DNA of 64,000 bases from Chromatiales bacterium (GTDB lineage: Bacteria; Pseudomonadota; Gammaproteobacteria; Steroidobacterales; GCA-2729495), in NCBI GenBank assembly GCA_016789885.1, contig JAEUPZ010000010.1, positions 90,570 through 154,569 of the forward strand. The letters run 5' to 3'. The number at the start of each line of letters is the position of its first letter. Position 1 is the first letter of the stretch. Position numbers and translations under genes: made by a program. The notes beneath the pieces were generated by a model. It was not told the DNA's origin. It worked only from the letters and a program-made list of their open reading frames with translations, and did no database searches. This document shows positions 50,789 through 59,292 of this stretch, one piece after another.

Positions 50789-51925
50789 ATGATGAACCAG
50801 TACACCGCCGTCGGCATCCAGAACGTCTCGCGCATGGCCATCACCCGCGACGACTACATGAAGGACCTGGAGAGCCTCGCCATCAGCATCCGCTACGCCG
50901 TCTGGAACTGCGGCCTCGACCTGCCGGTGAAGCTGGTCGCCATCTCCGAGGGCGGCATCGGCGGCTGGTGCCTCGGCGGCGGCGAGGAGCACCTGCGGAT
51001 CTACCGTGAGGTGGCGCCCGAGATCCCCGGCCCCGAGACCGGGTTCCTCGGCGCCATCGCGAAGGAGCTCGGCATCTACATCGTGGCCTCGATGGTCGCG
51101 AAGGACCCGGAGCTCATGGAGGACCGGGTCTTCAACATCGCCTTCATCGTCGACCCCGAGGGACGGGTCATCCACAAGCACTACAAGACGGCCTTCTACC
51201 AGAAGGAGCCGAACACGGCGCCCAGCGACATCTGGGACCTGTACCTGCGGAAGTACGGTGACGACCCGGTGAAGCTCTGCCAGGCCGTGTTCCCCGTGGC
51301 GAAGACGGAGATCGGCAACATCGGCACGCTGATCTGCGCCGAGGGCAGCTATCCCGAGGCGGCCCGCGGTCTCGCCCTGAACGGCGCCGAGATCATCTGG
51401 CGCACCCAGTACCCCGAACCCTGGATGGGCAACGGCATGGCCGAGATCCAGAACCGCGCCCACGCCATCTTCAACAACGTCTACGTGGTGTCGCCGAACA
51501 TCGGCGAGATCTACTTCCCGGGCGGCGTGCACAAGATGAGCTGCGGCAAGAGCCAGATCATCGACTACCGCGGCAACATCGTCTCGCAGTACCTCGGCGG
51601 CGGCGAGACGCTGGTCAGCGCCATCATCGACATCGACGGGCTGCGCGACTTCCGCGTGCGCGCCCAGTGGCAGAACCTGATCAAGGACCTGCGCGTCGAG
51701 GAGTACAAGACCATCTACGACGCGGCCATGTCCCGGGGCGGCATCTACCCGAAGAACCTCTGCATGGACGAGCCGCCCTTCACCGAGCCCGAGCAGGCGG
51801 AACTCGTGAAGCACCAGATCAACAAGATGGTGGCCTGGGGCACCTTCACGCCGCCGAAGGGCTGGGAGCCGTATCCCGTCAGCCCCGAGGTGCTCGACCG
51901 GCTGCGGCGCACCGGCAACCTCTGA
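50789..51925 (+). CDS. nitrilase-superfamily carbon-nitrogen hydrolase (aliphatic-amidase-like)
   Basis: 378 residues. Catalytic Glu in AISEGGIGG (about residue 54), Lys in IHKHYKTAF (about 134) and nucleophilic Cys183 in LICAEGSYPE give an intact Glu-Lys-Cys triad. Family members cleave nitriles or amides. Cytoplasmic, no signal. ATG 50789, with a candidate -10 TACACT (50733-50738) upstream and no clear -35. Divergent from the Tat amidohydrolase. Its closest relative in the window is the Cys-less protein at 54866-55918, with the shared block KTEIGNIG before the active site. Confidence 0.9.
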   Translation: MMNQYTAVGIQNVSRMAITRDDYMKDLESLAISIRYAVWNCGLDLPVKLVAISEGGIGGWCLGGGEEHLRIYREVAPEIPGPETGFLGAIAKELGIYIVASMVAKDPELMEDRVFNIAFIVDPEGRVIHKHYKTAFYQKEPNTAPSDIWDLYLRKYGDDPVKLCQAVFPVAKTEIGNIGTLICAEGSYPEAARGLALNGAEIIWRTQYPEPWMGNGMAEIQNRAHAIFNNVYVVSPNIGEIYFPGGVHKMSCGKSQIIDYRGNIVSQYLGGGETLVSAIIDIDGLRDFRVRAQWQNLIKDLRVEEYKTIYDAAMSRGGIYPKNLCMDEPPFTEPEQAELVKHQINKMVAWGTFTPPKGWEPYPVSPEVLDRLRRTGNL

Positions 51926-51953
51926 GGCTGCCGGCCGCCGCAGCGGTGCGGGT

Positions 51954-52967
51954 TCAGGTGCCGGCGTCGTCGCGCCCGTAGTTGGCGGTGCGGGCCAGGT
52001 AGTCGGCCACGCGGTTGCGGGCGCTCACCGGGCTCTCGAAGCCTTCGGGCTTGAGCACGACGATGTCGCAGGGGATGTCCTCGAGGGCGCGCTCGGCGGT
52101 GCTGCCGATGAAGGCGCGCTTCAGGCGCGAGCGGGCCACGGCGCCCATGACCACGATGGCGGCATCCAGTTCCCGCGCAGCCTCCACGACCACCGTCGCC
52201 GGGTCGCCGGCCCGCAGGTGGACCTGCCCCTCCGGCAGGCCCACGTCGGCCGCCAGCGTATCCAGCGCCCTGGCGTGGTCGATGCGCAGCTGCTCCACCA
52301 GCGCCGGCGGCACGGCGGCGGGCATCGCCTCGATGCCGGGCATGGGGGCCGAGAGGCCGGGGATCGCAGGGTTGTAGGCGTGCAGCACGTGCACGCGCTC
52401 GCCGTACAGCACGCCGAGCTCCTGGGCCTGGCTGATGATCGCGCGGTCGAGGCTGCCGGGCTTGTCATGGCCGTGCAGCGGGTCGACGGCCGCCACCACG
52501 CTGGCGTAGGGCGACGGCTCGCCGGGCTTGACGAGCCACAGGGTCGCCGGGCAATCGCGTATCAGGTGCCAGTCGGTGTTGGTCAGGAACAGGCGGCTGA
52601 GGGCGCCGTGGCGGTGGGTATCCTTGACGACCATGGCGGGCTGGTGGCGCAGCACTTCGCGTACGATCGCCTCGTGCAGCGGCTGGTCGAACACCGCCCG
52701 GCAGGTGACCCGCAGGCCGCTGCGGGCCAGGGGCTTGGCGTGGGCCCGCAGGCGCGTCAGGTGGTGGCCCACCAGGGCCTGGCGCTGCTTCTCGAGTTCG
52801 ATGCCGGGGTAGCGGTCTTCGCCGGCCAGGTAGGGGTCGTAGACGGCGGCCACCAGCACGAGCGGGGCGCCCCTGCGGCGCGCGTATCCGGCCGCCCGGG
52901 CCAGGGCCGGCTGGTCTTCCCGGGTGGGGTCCACGACGACAAGAATCGGAGCATGGGATGGGGACAT
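51954..52967 (-). CDS. universal stress protein with two Usp domains (UspE-like)
   Basis: 337 residues from ATG 52967, two tandem Usp domains (about 5-150 and 155-315). Domain 1 starts APILVVVDPTREDQP; domain 2 ends with the nucleotide-loop pattern VVMGAVARSRLKRAFIGSTAERAL. Start uncertain: ATG 53003 (MTSSAASQDHTP) would add 12 residues and overlap the divergent phospholipase D gene. Converges with the nitrilase, leaving 28 bases. Usp proteins act in stress survival, motility and adhesion; no specific target visible. Confidence 0.9.
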   Translation of the reverse strand: MSPSHAPILVVVDPTREDQPALARAAGYARRRGAPLVLVAAVYDPYLAGEDRYPGIELEKQRQALVGHHLTRLRAHAKPLARSGLRVTCRAVFDQPLHEAIVREVLRHQPAMVVKDTHRHGALSRLFLTNTDWHLIRDCPATLWLVKPGEPSPYASVVAAVDPLHGHDKPGSLDRAIISQAQELGVLYGERVHVLHAYNPAIPGLSAPMPGIEAMPAAVPPALVEQLRIDHARALDTLAADVGLPEGQVHLRAGDPATVVVEAARELDAAIVVMGAVARSRLKRAFIGSTAERALEDIPCDIVVLKPEGFESPVSARNRVADYLARTANYGRDDAGT

Positions 52968-52996
52968 CGGCGTGTGATCCTGGCTGGCCGCAGAGG

Positions 52997-54568
52997 ATGT
53001 CATTATGGCCCCGGGGGCCCCGGCGGCACAGTCCGGGCAAACCCGCATGGCTGCTGGCCGTCCTGCTGGCCAGCCTGCCGCTGCTGGCCGCAGAGCCAAT
53101 GACGCCACCCGGTCCTGCGACGCCGGGCCTGGCGGCCGCGACGGTTCCTCTCGTCGCCCGCGAATCGGCAGGGGATGCGCGGCGCAACGGCTTTGCGCTG
53201 CTGGAGACGGGGCTGTCGGCCCTGCGCGCCCGGGACGCCCTGCTGGCCGCCGCCCGCGACACCATCGACGCGCAGTACTACATCTGGAACGCCGATGCCT
53301 CCGGCCGCTACCTGGCGGCCCGGCTGCTGGCCGCCGCCGAGCGCGGCGTGCTGGTGCGGGTCCTGCTCGATGACATGAACGTGGCCGGCCGCGACGGCGA
53401 CCTGGCCCGCCTGGCCGCCCACCCCAACGTCCGCATCCGCGTCTACAACCCCGGCGTCCGCCAGGGCGGCATCGCGCGGGTCTTCGGCTTCGTCCGCGAC
53501 TTCAGCCGGCTCAACCGGCGCATGCACAACAAGTCGCTGACGGTCGACGGGGCCGTCACCATCGTCGGCGGCCGCAACATCGGCGACGAGTACTTCGATC
53601 TGCACCGCGAAGCCAACTTCCGCGACCGCGACGTGCTGGCCGTGGGGCCCGTGGTCGCCGACGTGGCCGCCAGCTTCGAGGCCTTCTGGACGAGCCCCTG
53701 GAGCTTTCCGGTGGCGTCGCTGGTCGATGGCCCACCGCCAGCCGCGCCGCCGCCGGCCGCCGACGGCCTCGCCACCGCGACCGCCGCCGTGGCGGCGGCC
53801 GGCTACGTCCCGCCGCCCGGCCTCGAGGTGCACGCCGAGGCTTCGATCCTGCCCGGACTCGAATGGGCACCCGCCCGGCTCGTCTACGACCCGCCGCCGC
53901 GCCCCGACCAGGTCGACGATACGTCGAGCCTCCAGCCGGTGGCCGCGGCGCTGCGGTCACTGGTGGACGAGGCGCGCGATGAGCTGCTGCTCGAGTCGGC
54001 CTACTTCATCCTCGGCGACGAGGCCATCGCGCTCTCCCGGGAGCGCGTGGCGCGGGGGCTGCGCGTGCGCGCCCTGACCAACTCGCTGGCCTCGAACGAC
54101 CTCGTCACCAACCACTCTGGCTACGCCCGCCGGCGCCGCGCGATGCTCGACGCCGGCATCGAGCTCCACGAGCTCCGGCCCGATGCGGCGGCCTGTGCCC
54201 GGCTCGTGCAGGCGGCGGGCACGTGCGCGGGTGGGACCGCCTTCGCCCTGCACTCGAAGTCGGTGGTGATCGACCGGCAGGTGCTGTTCGTGGGGTCGTT
54301 CAACGTGAACCTGCGCTCGGCCTACCTGAACTCCGAGACGGTGCTGGTGATCGACAGCCCGGTGCTGGCCGGGCGCGTGGCGGGGGCCATCGAGGAACTG
54401 CTGCAGCCGGACAGCAGCTGGCGCGTCACCCTCGCCGACGGCGGCCTGCAGTGGGAAGCGGCGGGGCCCGAGGGGCCGGTGCGGACGACCCGCGACCCGA
54501 TGACCTCGGGCTGGCGGCGGGTCACCGCGGGGTTCTACGGTCTCTTCCCGCTGGAGAAATACCTGTGA
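52997..54568 (+). CDS. exported phospholipase D family protein (ClsC/cardiolipin synthase-like)
   Basis: 523 residues from ATG 52997 (MSLWPRGPRR); an earlier ATG at 52958 also exists and would overlap the Usp gene. Signal peptide or anchor about 18-33 (WLLAVLLASLPLLAA). Two HKD motifs: HNKSLTVDGAVTIVGGRN (His177) and HSKSVVIDRQVLFVGSFN (His419), each with the following Asn. FALLETGLSALRARDALL and IDAQYYIWNADASG resemble ClsC-type cardiolipin synthases acting at the membrane. Its 3' end is ten bases from converging pspC-like gene. Confidence 0.9.
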   Translation: MSLWPRGPRRHSPGKPAWLLAVLLASLPLLAAEPMTPPGPATPGLAAATVPLVARESAGDARRNGFALLETGLSALRARDALLAAARDTIDAQYYIWNADASGRYLAARLLAAAERGVLVRVLLDDMNVAGRDGDLARLAAHPNVRIRVYNPGVRQGGIARVFGFVRDFSRLNRRMHNKSLTVDGAVTIVGGRNIGDEYFDLHREANFRDRDVLAVGPVVADVAASFEAFWTSPWSFPVASLVDGPPPAAPPPAADGLATATAAVAAAGYVPPPGLEVHAEASILPGLEWAPARLVYDPPPRPDQVDDTSSLQPVAAALRSLVDEARDELLLESAYFILGDEAIALSRERVARGLRVRALTNSLASNDLVTNHSGYARRRRAMLDAGIELHELRPDAAACARLVQAAGTCAGGTAFALHSKSVVIDRQVLFVGSFNVNLRSAYLNSETVLVIDSPVLAGRVAGAIEELLQPDSSWRVTLADGGLQWEAAGPEGPVRTTRDPMTSGWRRVTAGFYGLFPLEKYL

Positions 54569-54577
54569 TGCCGCGGC

Positions 54578-54784
54578 TCAGCCGGCCTCGGCCGGCTTCG
54601 GCATGACGAACCAGAGGATCACGTAGGCCAGCGCGCCGGGGAAGGCGGCGCTGGCCAGCGAGAGGACGACGTAGAGGATCCGCACCAGCGTCGGGTCCCA
54701 GCCGAGCCACTCGGCGATGCCGCCACAGACGCCGGCGATGAGCCGGTCCTTCGAGCGGCGCAGGCGGGGCTGGGTCGTGGTCAT
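54578..54784 (-). CDS. PspC domain protein
   Basis: 68 residues, a single PspC domain with RLIAGVCGGIAEWLGWDPTLVRILYVV and one or two transmembrane helices. In Enterobacteria PspC is an inner-membrane sensor/effector of the phage-shock envelope response; no pspA or pspB is here, so this is a stand-alone small PspC. ATG 54784 after a GGACCC-rich leader. Neighbour of the phospholipase D, consistent with membrane stress. Confidence 0.9.
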   Translation of the reverse strand: MTTTQPRLRRSKDRLIAGVCGGIAEWLGWDPTLVRILYVVLSLASAAFPGALAYVILWFVMPKPAEAG

Positions 54785-54865
54785 GGGTCCTCCGGCGGTG
54801 GGCCGCGTTGCCCCGATTCTGCCCGCCGGCGGTGCCGGGGCAAACCCCCGGGTCCCGGGGCACGG

Positions 54866-55918
54866 TCAGCCGCCGGGCTTCGGCGTGAAGGTGCCGCGCG
54901 CCTTCAGCCGCTGCACCGACTCCTCGAACACCTTCTCGGTGCCGGCGTCGTCCATGGGCGGCAGGCCCTTCGGCCAGATGGGATCGGCGTACAGGCGCTG
55001 GTAGATCTCCGTGCGCAGGTACGGCATCCAGTTCTGGAACCGGGCCGTGCTGCGGTAGTGGCGCAGGGCCTCGATGTTCACCTCCGCCGCGACGTAGCTG
55101 TCGTCGACGACGCTGCTCTGGGCGAGCACCTCGCCCTTGTAGCCGCAGATCATCGACTTGCCACCCAGCGCGCCGCCGATCACCGTCGGCGGGTTGCCCG
55201 GCATGATCAGCGCGCCGCAGTTCGGCGCCACGAGGTAGGCGGTGTTGTCGGCGGCCCGGGCCCGGTTCTGCACGTCCCAGATCTCCCGCGCGACCCAGGG
55301 CTCGGGCAGCGAGGCGCGGTACAGGACCTCGGCGCCGTTCAGCGCGAAGCCCCGGTAACTCTCCGGGAACGAGCCCTCGACACCGACGCTGCCGCCGATG
55401 TTGCCGATCTCCGTCTTCGCCACCGGGAAGAACGCGTCGAGGCCGTCGCCGTTCTCGCGCACCCACTGCTCGTAGACGTCGTGGGGCGTCGTCGAGTGCT
55501 CGACGAAGAGCACGACGTTCTTGCGGTGCTTGTAGACCACCTCGCCCCGCGGGTCGACCAGGAAGACGGTGTTGAAGAACCGGTCCGGGTACTGGGGCAG
55601 CTTTTCCTTGAGCTGGGCGAGGATGAAGACGCCGTGCTGGCGGGCCTTGCCGGCGAGGAACTCCGTCTCCCAGCCCGGGATCTCGGCGGCCATGGTCGCC
55701 GTGTACTCGGCCGACGACAGGTGCAGGATCTCGTCGGCGAAGCCCTGGATGCAGCCCTCGCCGAGCGCGATGAGCCGCACCGGCAGCTCCAGCGAGCAGA
55801 TGTGGCACACCAGGTCGATCATGTTCCCGATGTGCACGAGGTTGCGCTCGACCTCGCTGCGCTTCGCGCAGTGGCGAACCGTGGTCTGCAGCGCCACGGC
55901 CATGTACGGCTCGATCAC
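54866..55918 (-). CDS. nitrilase-superfamily homologue with catalytic Cys replaced by Gly
   Basis: 350 residues. Start GTG 55918 is supported by GGAAGGAG six bases upstream. Fold and flanking motifs match the intact nitrilase at 50789: Glu in ALGEGCIQG, Lys in YKHRKN, and KTEIGNIG before the active site. The expected LICAEGS reads SVGVEGS: codon 179 is GGT (Gly; 55384-55382 on the minus strand) where the nucleophile should be TGC. The rest of the protein is intact and in frame, so it is not a decaying gene. It cannot work by the usual thiol mechanism; a lyase, binding or partner-subunit role is possible. Follows ubiD by 23 bases. Confidence 0.85.
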   Translation of the reverse strand: MIEPYMAVALQTTVRHCAKRSEVERNLVHIGNMIDLVCHICSLELPVRLIALGEGCIQGFADEILHLSSAEYTATMAAEIPGWETEFLAGKARQHGVFILAQLKEKLPQYPDRFFNTVFLVDPRGEVVYKHRKNVVLFVEHSTTPHDVYEQWVRENGDGLDAFFPVAKTEIGNIGGSVGVEGSFPESYRGFALNGAEVLYRASLPEPWVAREIWDVQNRARAADNTAYLVAPNCGALIMPGNPPTVIGGALGGKSMICGYKGEVLAQSSVVDDSYVAAEVNIEALRHYRSTARFQNWMPYLRTEIYQRLYADPIWPKGLPPMDDAGTEKVFEESVQRLKARGTFTPKPGG

Positions 55919-55941
55919 GGCGGCTCCTTCCGTCGCGGGCT

Positions 55942-57360
55942 TCAGGCGGCCGAGCGGCGCGCCGGCTTCTTCAGGTAGTCGGCGAGGCGCACGTTCGTCG
56001 CACCCGGAATGATGGGCCGCTTGAGCTTCTCGCGGTCCTCGATGTCCATGGTGGCGTCGATGCCGATGCGCAGCGACCCCTTGCCTTCCTTGGCGCAGCG
56101 CTCGAGCTCCCAGCTCTCGACGTCGGGGATGACCATGAACTTGGCCGCGTCGGCCACGCGGCTCCAGACGGCCCACTCAACGTCCTGGAAGTCGTTCACG
56201 TCGATGTCCGTGTCGACGACGATGATGCGCTTGGTGATGCGGCTCACCGGGAAGAAGCCGCCGGCGGCGGCGAAGATCGCCTTGATCAGCTCCCGCGGCT
56301 CGTCATCGGACTTCTTGTCGATGGCGACGACGGCGTGGAGCATCGCCCCGAGCTTCGGCTCGAGGAACACGTTCATCGCCTTGATCTGCGGGAACTGCGC
56401 CCGCACGGTGTTCACCAGCGCCCGCTGCACGCCGTAGGTGGCGATGGCGCCCACCGTGTTGTGCTCCGGGTTGCGGCCCGCGAGGATCGTGTAGAACATC
56501 GCGTCGCGGCGGTGGGTGATGGCCGTGACCTCGGTGACCGGCGCCGTCTCCGGCCCGTACTGGCCGGCGAACTCGCCGAGCACGTTCTCGATCTTCCGCG
56601 AGAAATCGACACGGCCCTCGATGATCATCTCGGCATTGGCCGGCACCATCAGGTCGCTGGTCTCGCACTTCACGAGCTCCATCGCCGAGCCATGCAGGCC
56701 GCCGGCGAGGTCCATCTCCGGGTGGTCCGGCGGCAGCTTGCAGGACGCGGCCATGAGCAGCGCCGGCGACACGCCGATGGCGAGCGCGATGGGCATCGAC
56801 TCACCCTTGGCCTCGGCCGCCTGGTAGAAGCGGCGCAGGTCCGACAGCGAGCTCGCGTTGACGGCCATCAGCCTGTTGCCGAGGATCAGCGTGCGGTAGA
56901 AGCCGACGTTGAGCTTGCCGGTGGTGGGGTTCCGCGCCACGCCGACGGCGGCGGTGATGAACGGGCCGCTGTCCAGCTCGAAGTAGGTGGGCACGGGCAG
57001 GTCGTGCAGGTTGATGTCGTCGCCGCGGCGGATCACTTCCTTCACGGGGCCTGAGGCCACTTCGCGGGGCGGGATGCCGTTGAGCTTGGCCGCCTCGATG
57101 CGGGCGTCGAGGTCGGCCTGGCCGAAGGGCTCGCCCGGCGTCGTGCCCAGCGCCCAGCCGTAGCACTCGAGCCGGTTCAGCAGTCCGCCGACCACCGGGA
57201 AGCGCGCGCCCTTGACGTTCTCGAACAGGTAGGCGCGGCGCTCGCCATCGATCTGCTCCATGAGGGCGGGCATCTCGAAGCGCGGGTCGACGGGGGTCTC
57301 GATGCGGTAGAGCTCGCCCCGTTCCTCGAGGATCCGGGCGAGGGTCCGAAAGTCGTGCAC
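55942..57360 (-). CDS. UbiD family decarboxylase
   Basis: 472 residues, GTG start with AGGAG upstream. UbiD enzymes decarboxylate (or carboxylate) aromatic and unsaturated acids using prenylated FMN made by UbiX. Visible features: FENVKGARFPVVGGL, GDDINLHDLPVPTYFELDSGPFITA, MPIALAIGVSPALLMAAS, and the catalytic block NVLGEFAGQYGPE carrying a conserved Glu. Shorter and divergent from UbiD of ubiquinone synthesis, so a catabolic role is likelier, in line with the next gene. No ubiX in the window. Operon ubiD then Cys-less nitrilase. Confidence 0.92.
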   Translation of the reverse strand: MHDFRTLARILEERGELYRIETPVDPRFEMPALMEQIDGERRAYLFENVKGARFPVVGGLLNRLECYGWALGTTPGEPFGQADLDARIEAAKLNGIPPREVASGPVKEVIRRGDDINLHDLPVPTYFELDSGPFITAAVGVARNPTTGKLNVGFYRTLILGNRLMAVNASSLSDLRRFYQAAEAKGESMPIALAIGVSPALLMAASCKLPPDHPEMDLAGGLHGSAMELVKCETSDLMVPANAEMIIEGRVDFSRKIENVLGEFAGQYGPETAPVTEVTAITHRRDAMFYTILAGRNPEHNTVGAIATYGVQRALVNTVRAQFPQIKAMNVFLEPKLGAMLHAVVAIDKKSDDEPRELIKAIFAAAGGFFPVSRITKRIIVVDTDIDVNDFQDVEWAVWSRVADAAKFMVIPDVESWELERCAKEGKGSLRIGIDATMDIEDREKLKRPIIPGATNVRLADYLKKPARRSAA

Positions 57361-57484
57361 GGCACGCTCCTGCTGAGGGAAGACTGGCCCGGGATTCTAC
57401 GGGACCGGGCGGTGCCGGCCCGCGGGAACTGGCGCCGGGACCGCAGGTTAGACTGAAGGCCCCGACGGCTCCGGAAGCATCGCC

Positions 57485-58306
57485 ATGCCCATCGTCCGCC
57501 ATACCCGCCGGCTGCTGCTGGCCTGCCTGGCCCTGCTGGTGGCCGGGGTCGCCCCGGCCCAGCACACGCTGACCGGGGAGCTGCCGAAACCCGCGGGGCT
57601 CGCCGGCCCGCAGCTGGTGGTCGTCTACGGCGCCACGGGGCGTACGGGCCGGCTGGTGCTGCAGGAATTGCAGCGGCGCAGTGACCTCGCGGTGCGGGCC
57701 GTGGCCCGCGATCCGGCCGGCGTCGGCGGCCTGCAGCCCCTGGCCCAGTGGGTCGAGGGCGACGTCACCCAGCCTGCCACGCTGGCCGCGACGCTGCGCG
57801 GCGCGGCTTACGTGATCTGCACCATCGGGGCCACCGACCGGTCCGGTCCCAACTCGCCGGAGTTCGTCGACTACGGTGGCGTGCGGAACCTGGTGGATGC
57901 GGCCCGGGAGGCCGGCGTTGCCCAGTTCGTGCTGGTGTCGTCCATGGGCGTCGAGAGCGGGGGCGGCGTGGTCGGCTGGGTGCTGAACCTGCTCTCCGGC
58001 GACGCCCTCGAGTGGAAGCTGAAGGGCGAGGACCACCTGCGGCAGAGCGGGGTGCCGTACACCATCGTCCGGCCCGGCGGCCTCACCGACAAGCCGGGCG
58101 GCGCCACGGGCATCCGCTTCCAGCAGGGTGACCAGGGCATGGGCTCCATCACCCGGGCCGACGTGGCCGCCGTGGTGGTGGCCGCCGTGGGCGAGCCGGC
58201 GGCGCTCGGCCGGACCTTCGAGATCCGCGCCGACGACGAGCTGGCCCCCGGCGCGTGGCGCCAGTCGTTCCCCTCGCTCAAGGCTGACCCGCGGCCGAAG
58301 CCGTAG
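57485..58306 (+). CDS. exported NAD(P)-binding atypical SDR (NmrA-like)
   Basis: 273 residues. N-terminus MPIVRHTRRLLLACLALLVAGVAPAQ is a signal peptide with a Tat-like TRRLLL, followed by a Rossmann fold: VYGATGRTGRLVLQEL (GxxGxxG), VEGDVTQPATL, VLVSSMGVES and TIVRPGGLTD. Atypical SDR class without the YxxxK catalytic pair. A nucleotide-binding fold outside the cytoplasm is unusual and would need folded export (Tat) with cofactor bound, or the start is further in. Not part of a clear operon; opposite strand to ubiD. Confidence 0.82.
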   Translation: MPIVRHTRRLLLACLALLVAGVAPAQHTLTGELPKPAGLAGPQLVVVYGATGRTGRLVLQELQRRSDLAVRAVARDPAGVGGLQPLAQWVEGDVTQPATLAATLRGAAYVICTIGATDRSGPNSPEFVDYGGVRNLVDAAREAGVAQFVLVSSMGVESGGGVVGWVLNLLSGDALEWKLKGEDHLRQSGVPYTIVRPGGLTDKPGGATGIRFQQGDQGMGSITRADVAAVVVAAVGEPAALGRTFEIRADDELAPGAWRQSFPSLKADPRPKP

Positions 58307-58373
58307 GCCCGCAGCGCCGGACCCGAGCCGCAGCGGTAAGGTCTGCTGAGGAAGGTTCTGTACTGGCTGATTA

Positions 58374-59249
58374 TTAAATGCTGAGGCCCGCGAGGCTTCG
58401 CAGCTCTGCGGCCAGCATCGCCGGGTCCGTGCCGGTCTCGCGTAGTGCCGCGAGCGACCGGGCCGCATCCCGCTTCGCGAGTCGCCGGCCGGCCGCGTCC
58501 CGCACCAGACCGTGGTGGTGGTAGGCCGGCGCCGGCAGGCCCAGCACGGCCTGCAGCAGCCGCTGCACGTGGGTGGCCGGCAAGAGGTCCTCGCCGCGGG
58601 TCACCAGCGTGACGCCCTGGGCCGCGGCGTCGGCGACGCAGGCCAGGTGGTAGGCAACGCCGAGGTCCCGCCGCCCGAGCACGACGTCGCCGAGCAGCGC
58701 CGGGTCCACGGCGATCTCGCCGCGCTCACCCCCGGGCCCGCGGCCGTGCTCGGTGAAACGGAGGGGGCCGGCCACCGCGCTGCAGGCCGCGGCGTCCAGC
58801 CGCCAGGCCGCCACGGCACCGTCGGCCAGGCGCGCCGCACGCTCGTCGGCGGTCAGCGGCCGGCAGGTGCCGGGGTAGAGCGGCCCCTCGGGGCCATGGG
58901 GGGCCGCACCCATGCGGGCCACTTCCGCGGCGATGTCGCGCCGGGTGCAGAAGCACGGGTAGGCAAGGCCCCGCTCGATGAGCGCGTCGAGGGCCGCGCG
59001 ATAGGTGTCGAGCCGTGCCGACTGGCGCCAGGGTGGGGCGTCCCAGGCGAGCCCCAGCCACGCCAGGTCCGTGCAGGTGCCGGCCTCGTACTCCGGCCGG
59101 CAGCGCGCCGTGTCGATGTCCTCGAAGCGCAGCAGGAAGCGCCCGCCCGCCCGGCGCGCCAGATCGTGGGCCACGAGGGCGGCCAGCGCGTGGCCGGTGT
59201 GCAGGGGGCCCGTGGGGCTCGGGGCGAAGCGCGTGACCGTCTGGGGCAT
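58374..59249 (-). CDS. gluQ: glutamyl-Q tRNA(Asp) synthetase
   Basis: Truncated GluRS paralogue that attaches Glu to the queuosine base of tRNA(Asp). 291 residues from ATG 59249 (MPQTVTRFAPSPTGPLHTGH). HTGH (17-20) is the HIGH motif; LAKRD is the KMSKS counterpart; a zinc site is suggested by CFCTRR and YPGTCR. It lacks the anticodon-binding domain, as expected. The dksA-gluQ pair of enterobacteria is not preserved here, although queF and dksA are elsewhere in the window. Divergent from the ABC exporter by 43 bases. Confidence 0.94.
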   Translation of the reverse strand: MPQTVTRFAPSPTGPLHTGHALAALVAHDLARRAGGRFLLRFEDIDTARCRPEYEAGTCTDLAWLGLAWDAPPWRQSARLDTYRAALDALIERGLAYPCFCTRRDIAAEVARMGAAPHGPEGPLYPGTCRPLTADERAARLADGAVAAWRLDAAACSAVAGPLRFTEHGRGPGGERGEIAVDPALLGDVVLGRRDLGVAYHLACVADAAAQGVTLVTRGEDLLPATHVQRLLQAVLGLPAPAYHHHGLVRDAAGRRLAKRDAARSLAALRETGTDPAMLAAELRSLAGLSI

Positions 59250-59292
59250 GGGCGAAGCGCGCGGTCCACGGTAGTGGTGCGGAGCAGGCATT

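Noticed and set aside
41755..57360. Genomic island or transposon carrying the catabolic genes
   Set aside because: No integrase, transposase, tRNA junction or flanking direct repeat seen, and base composition looks like the rest.
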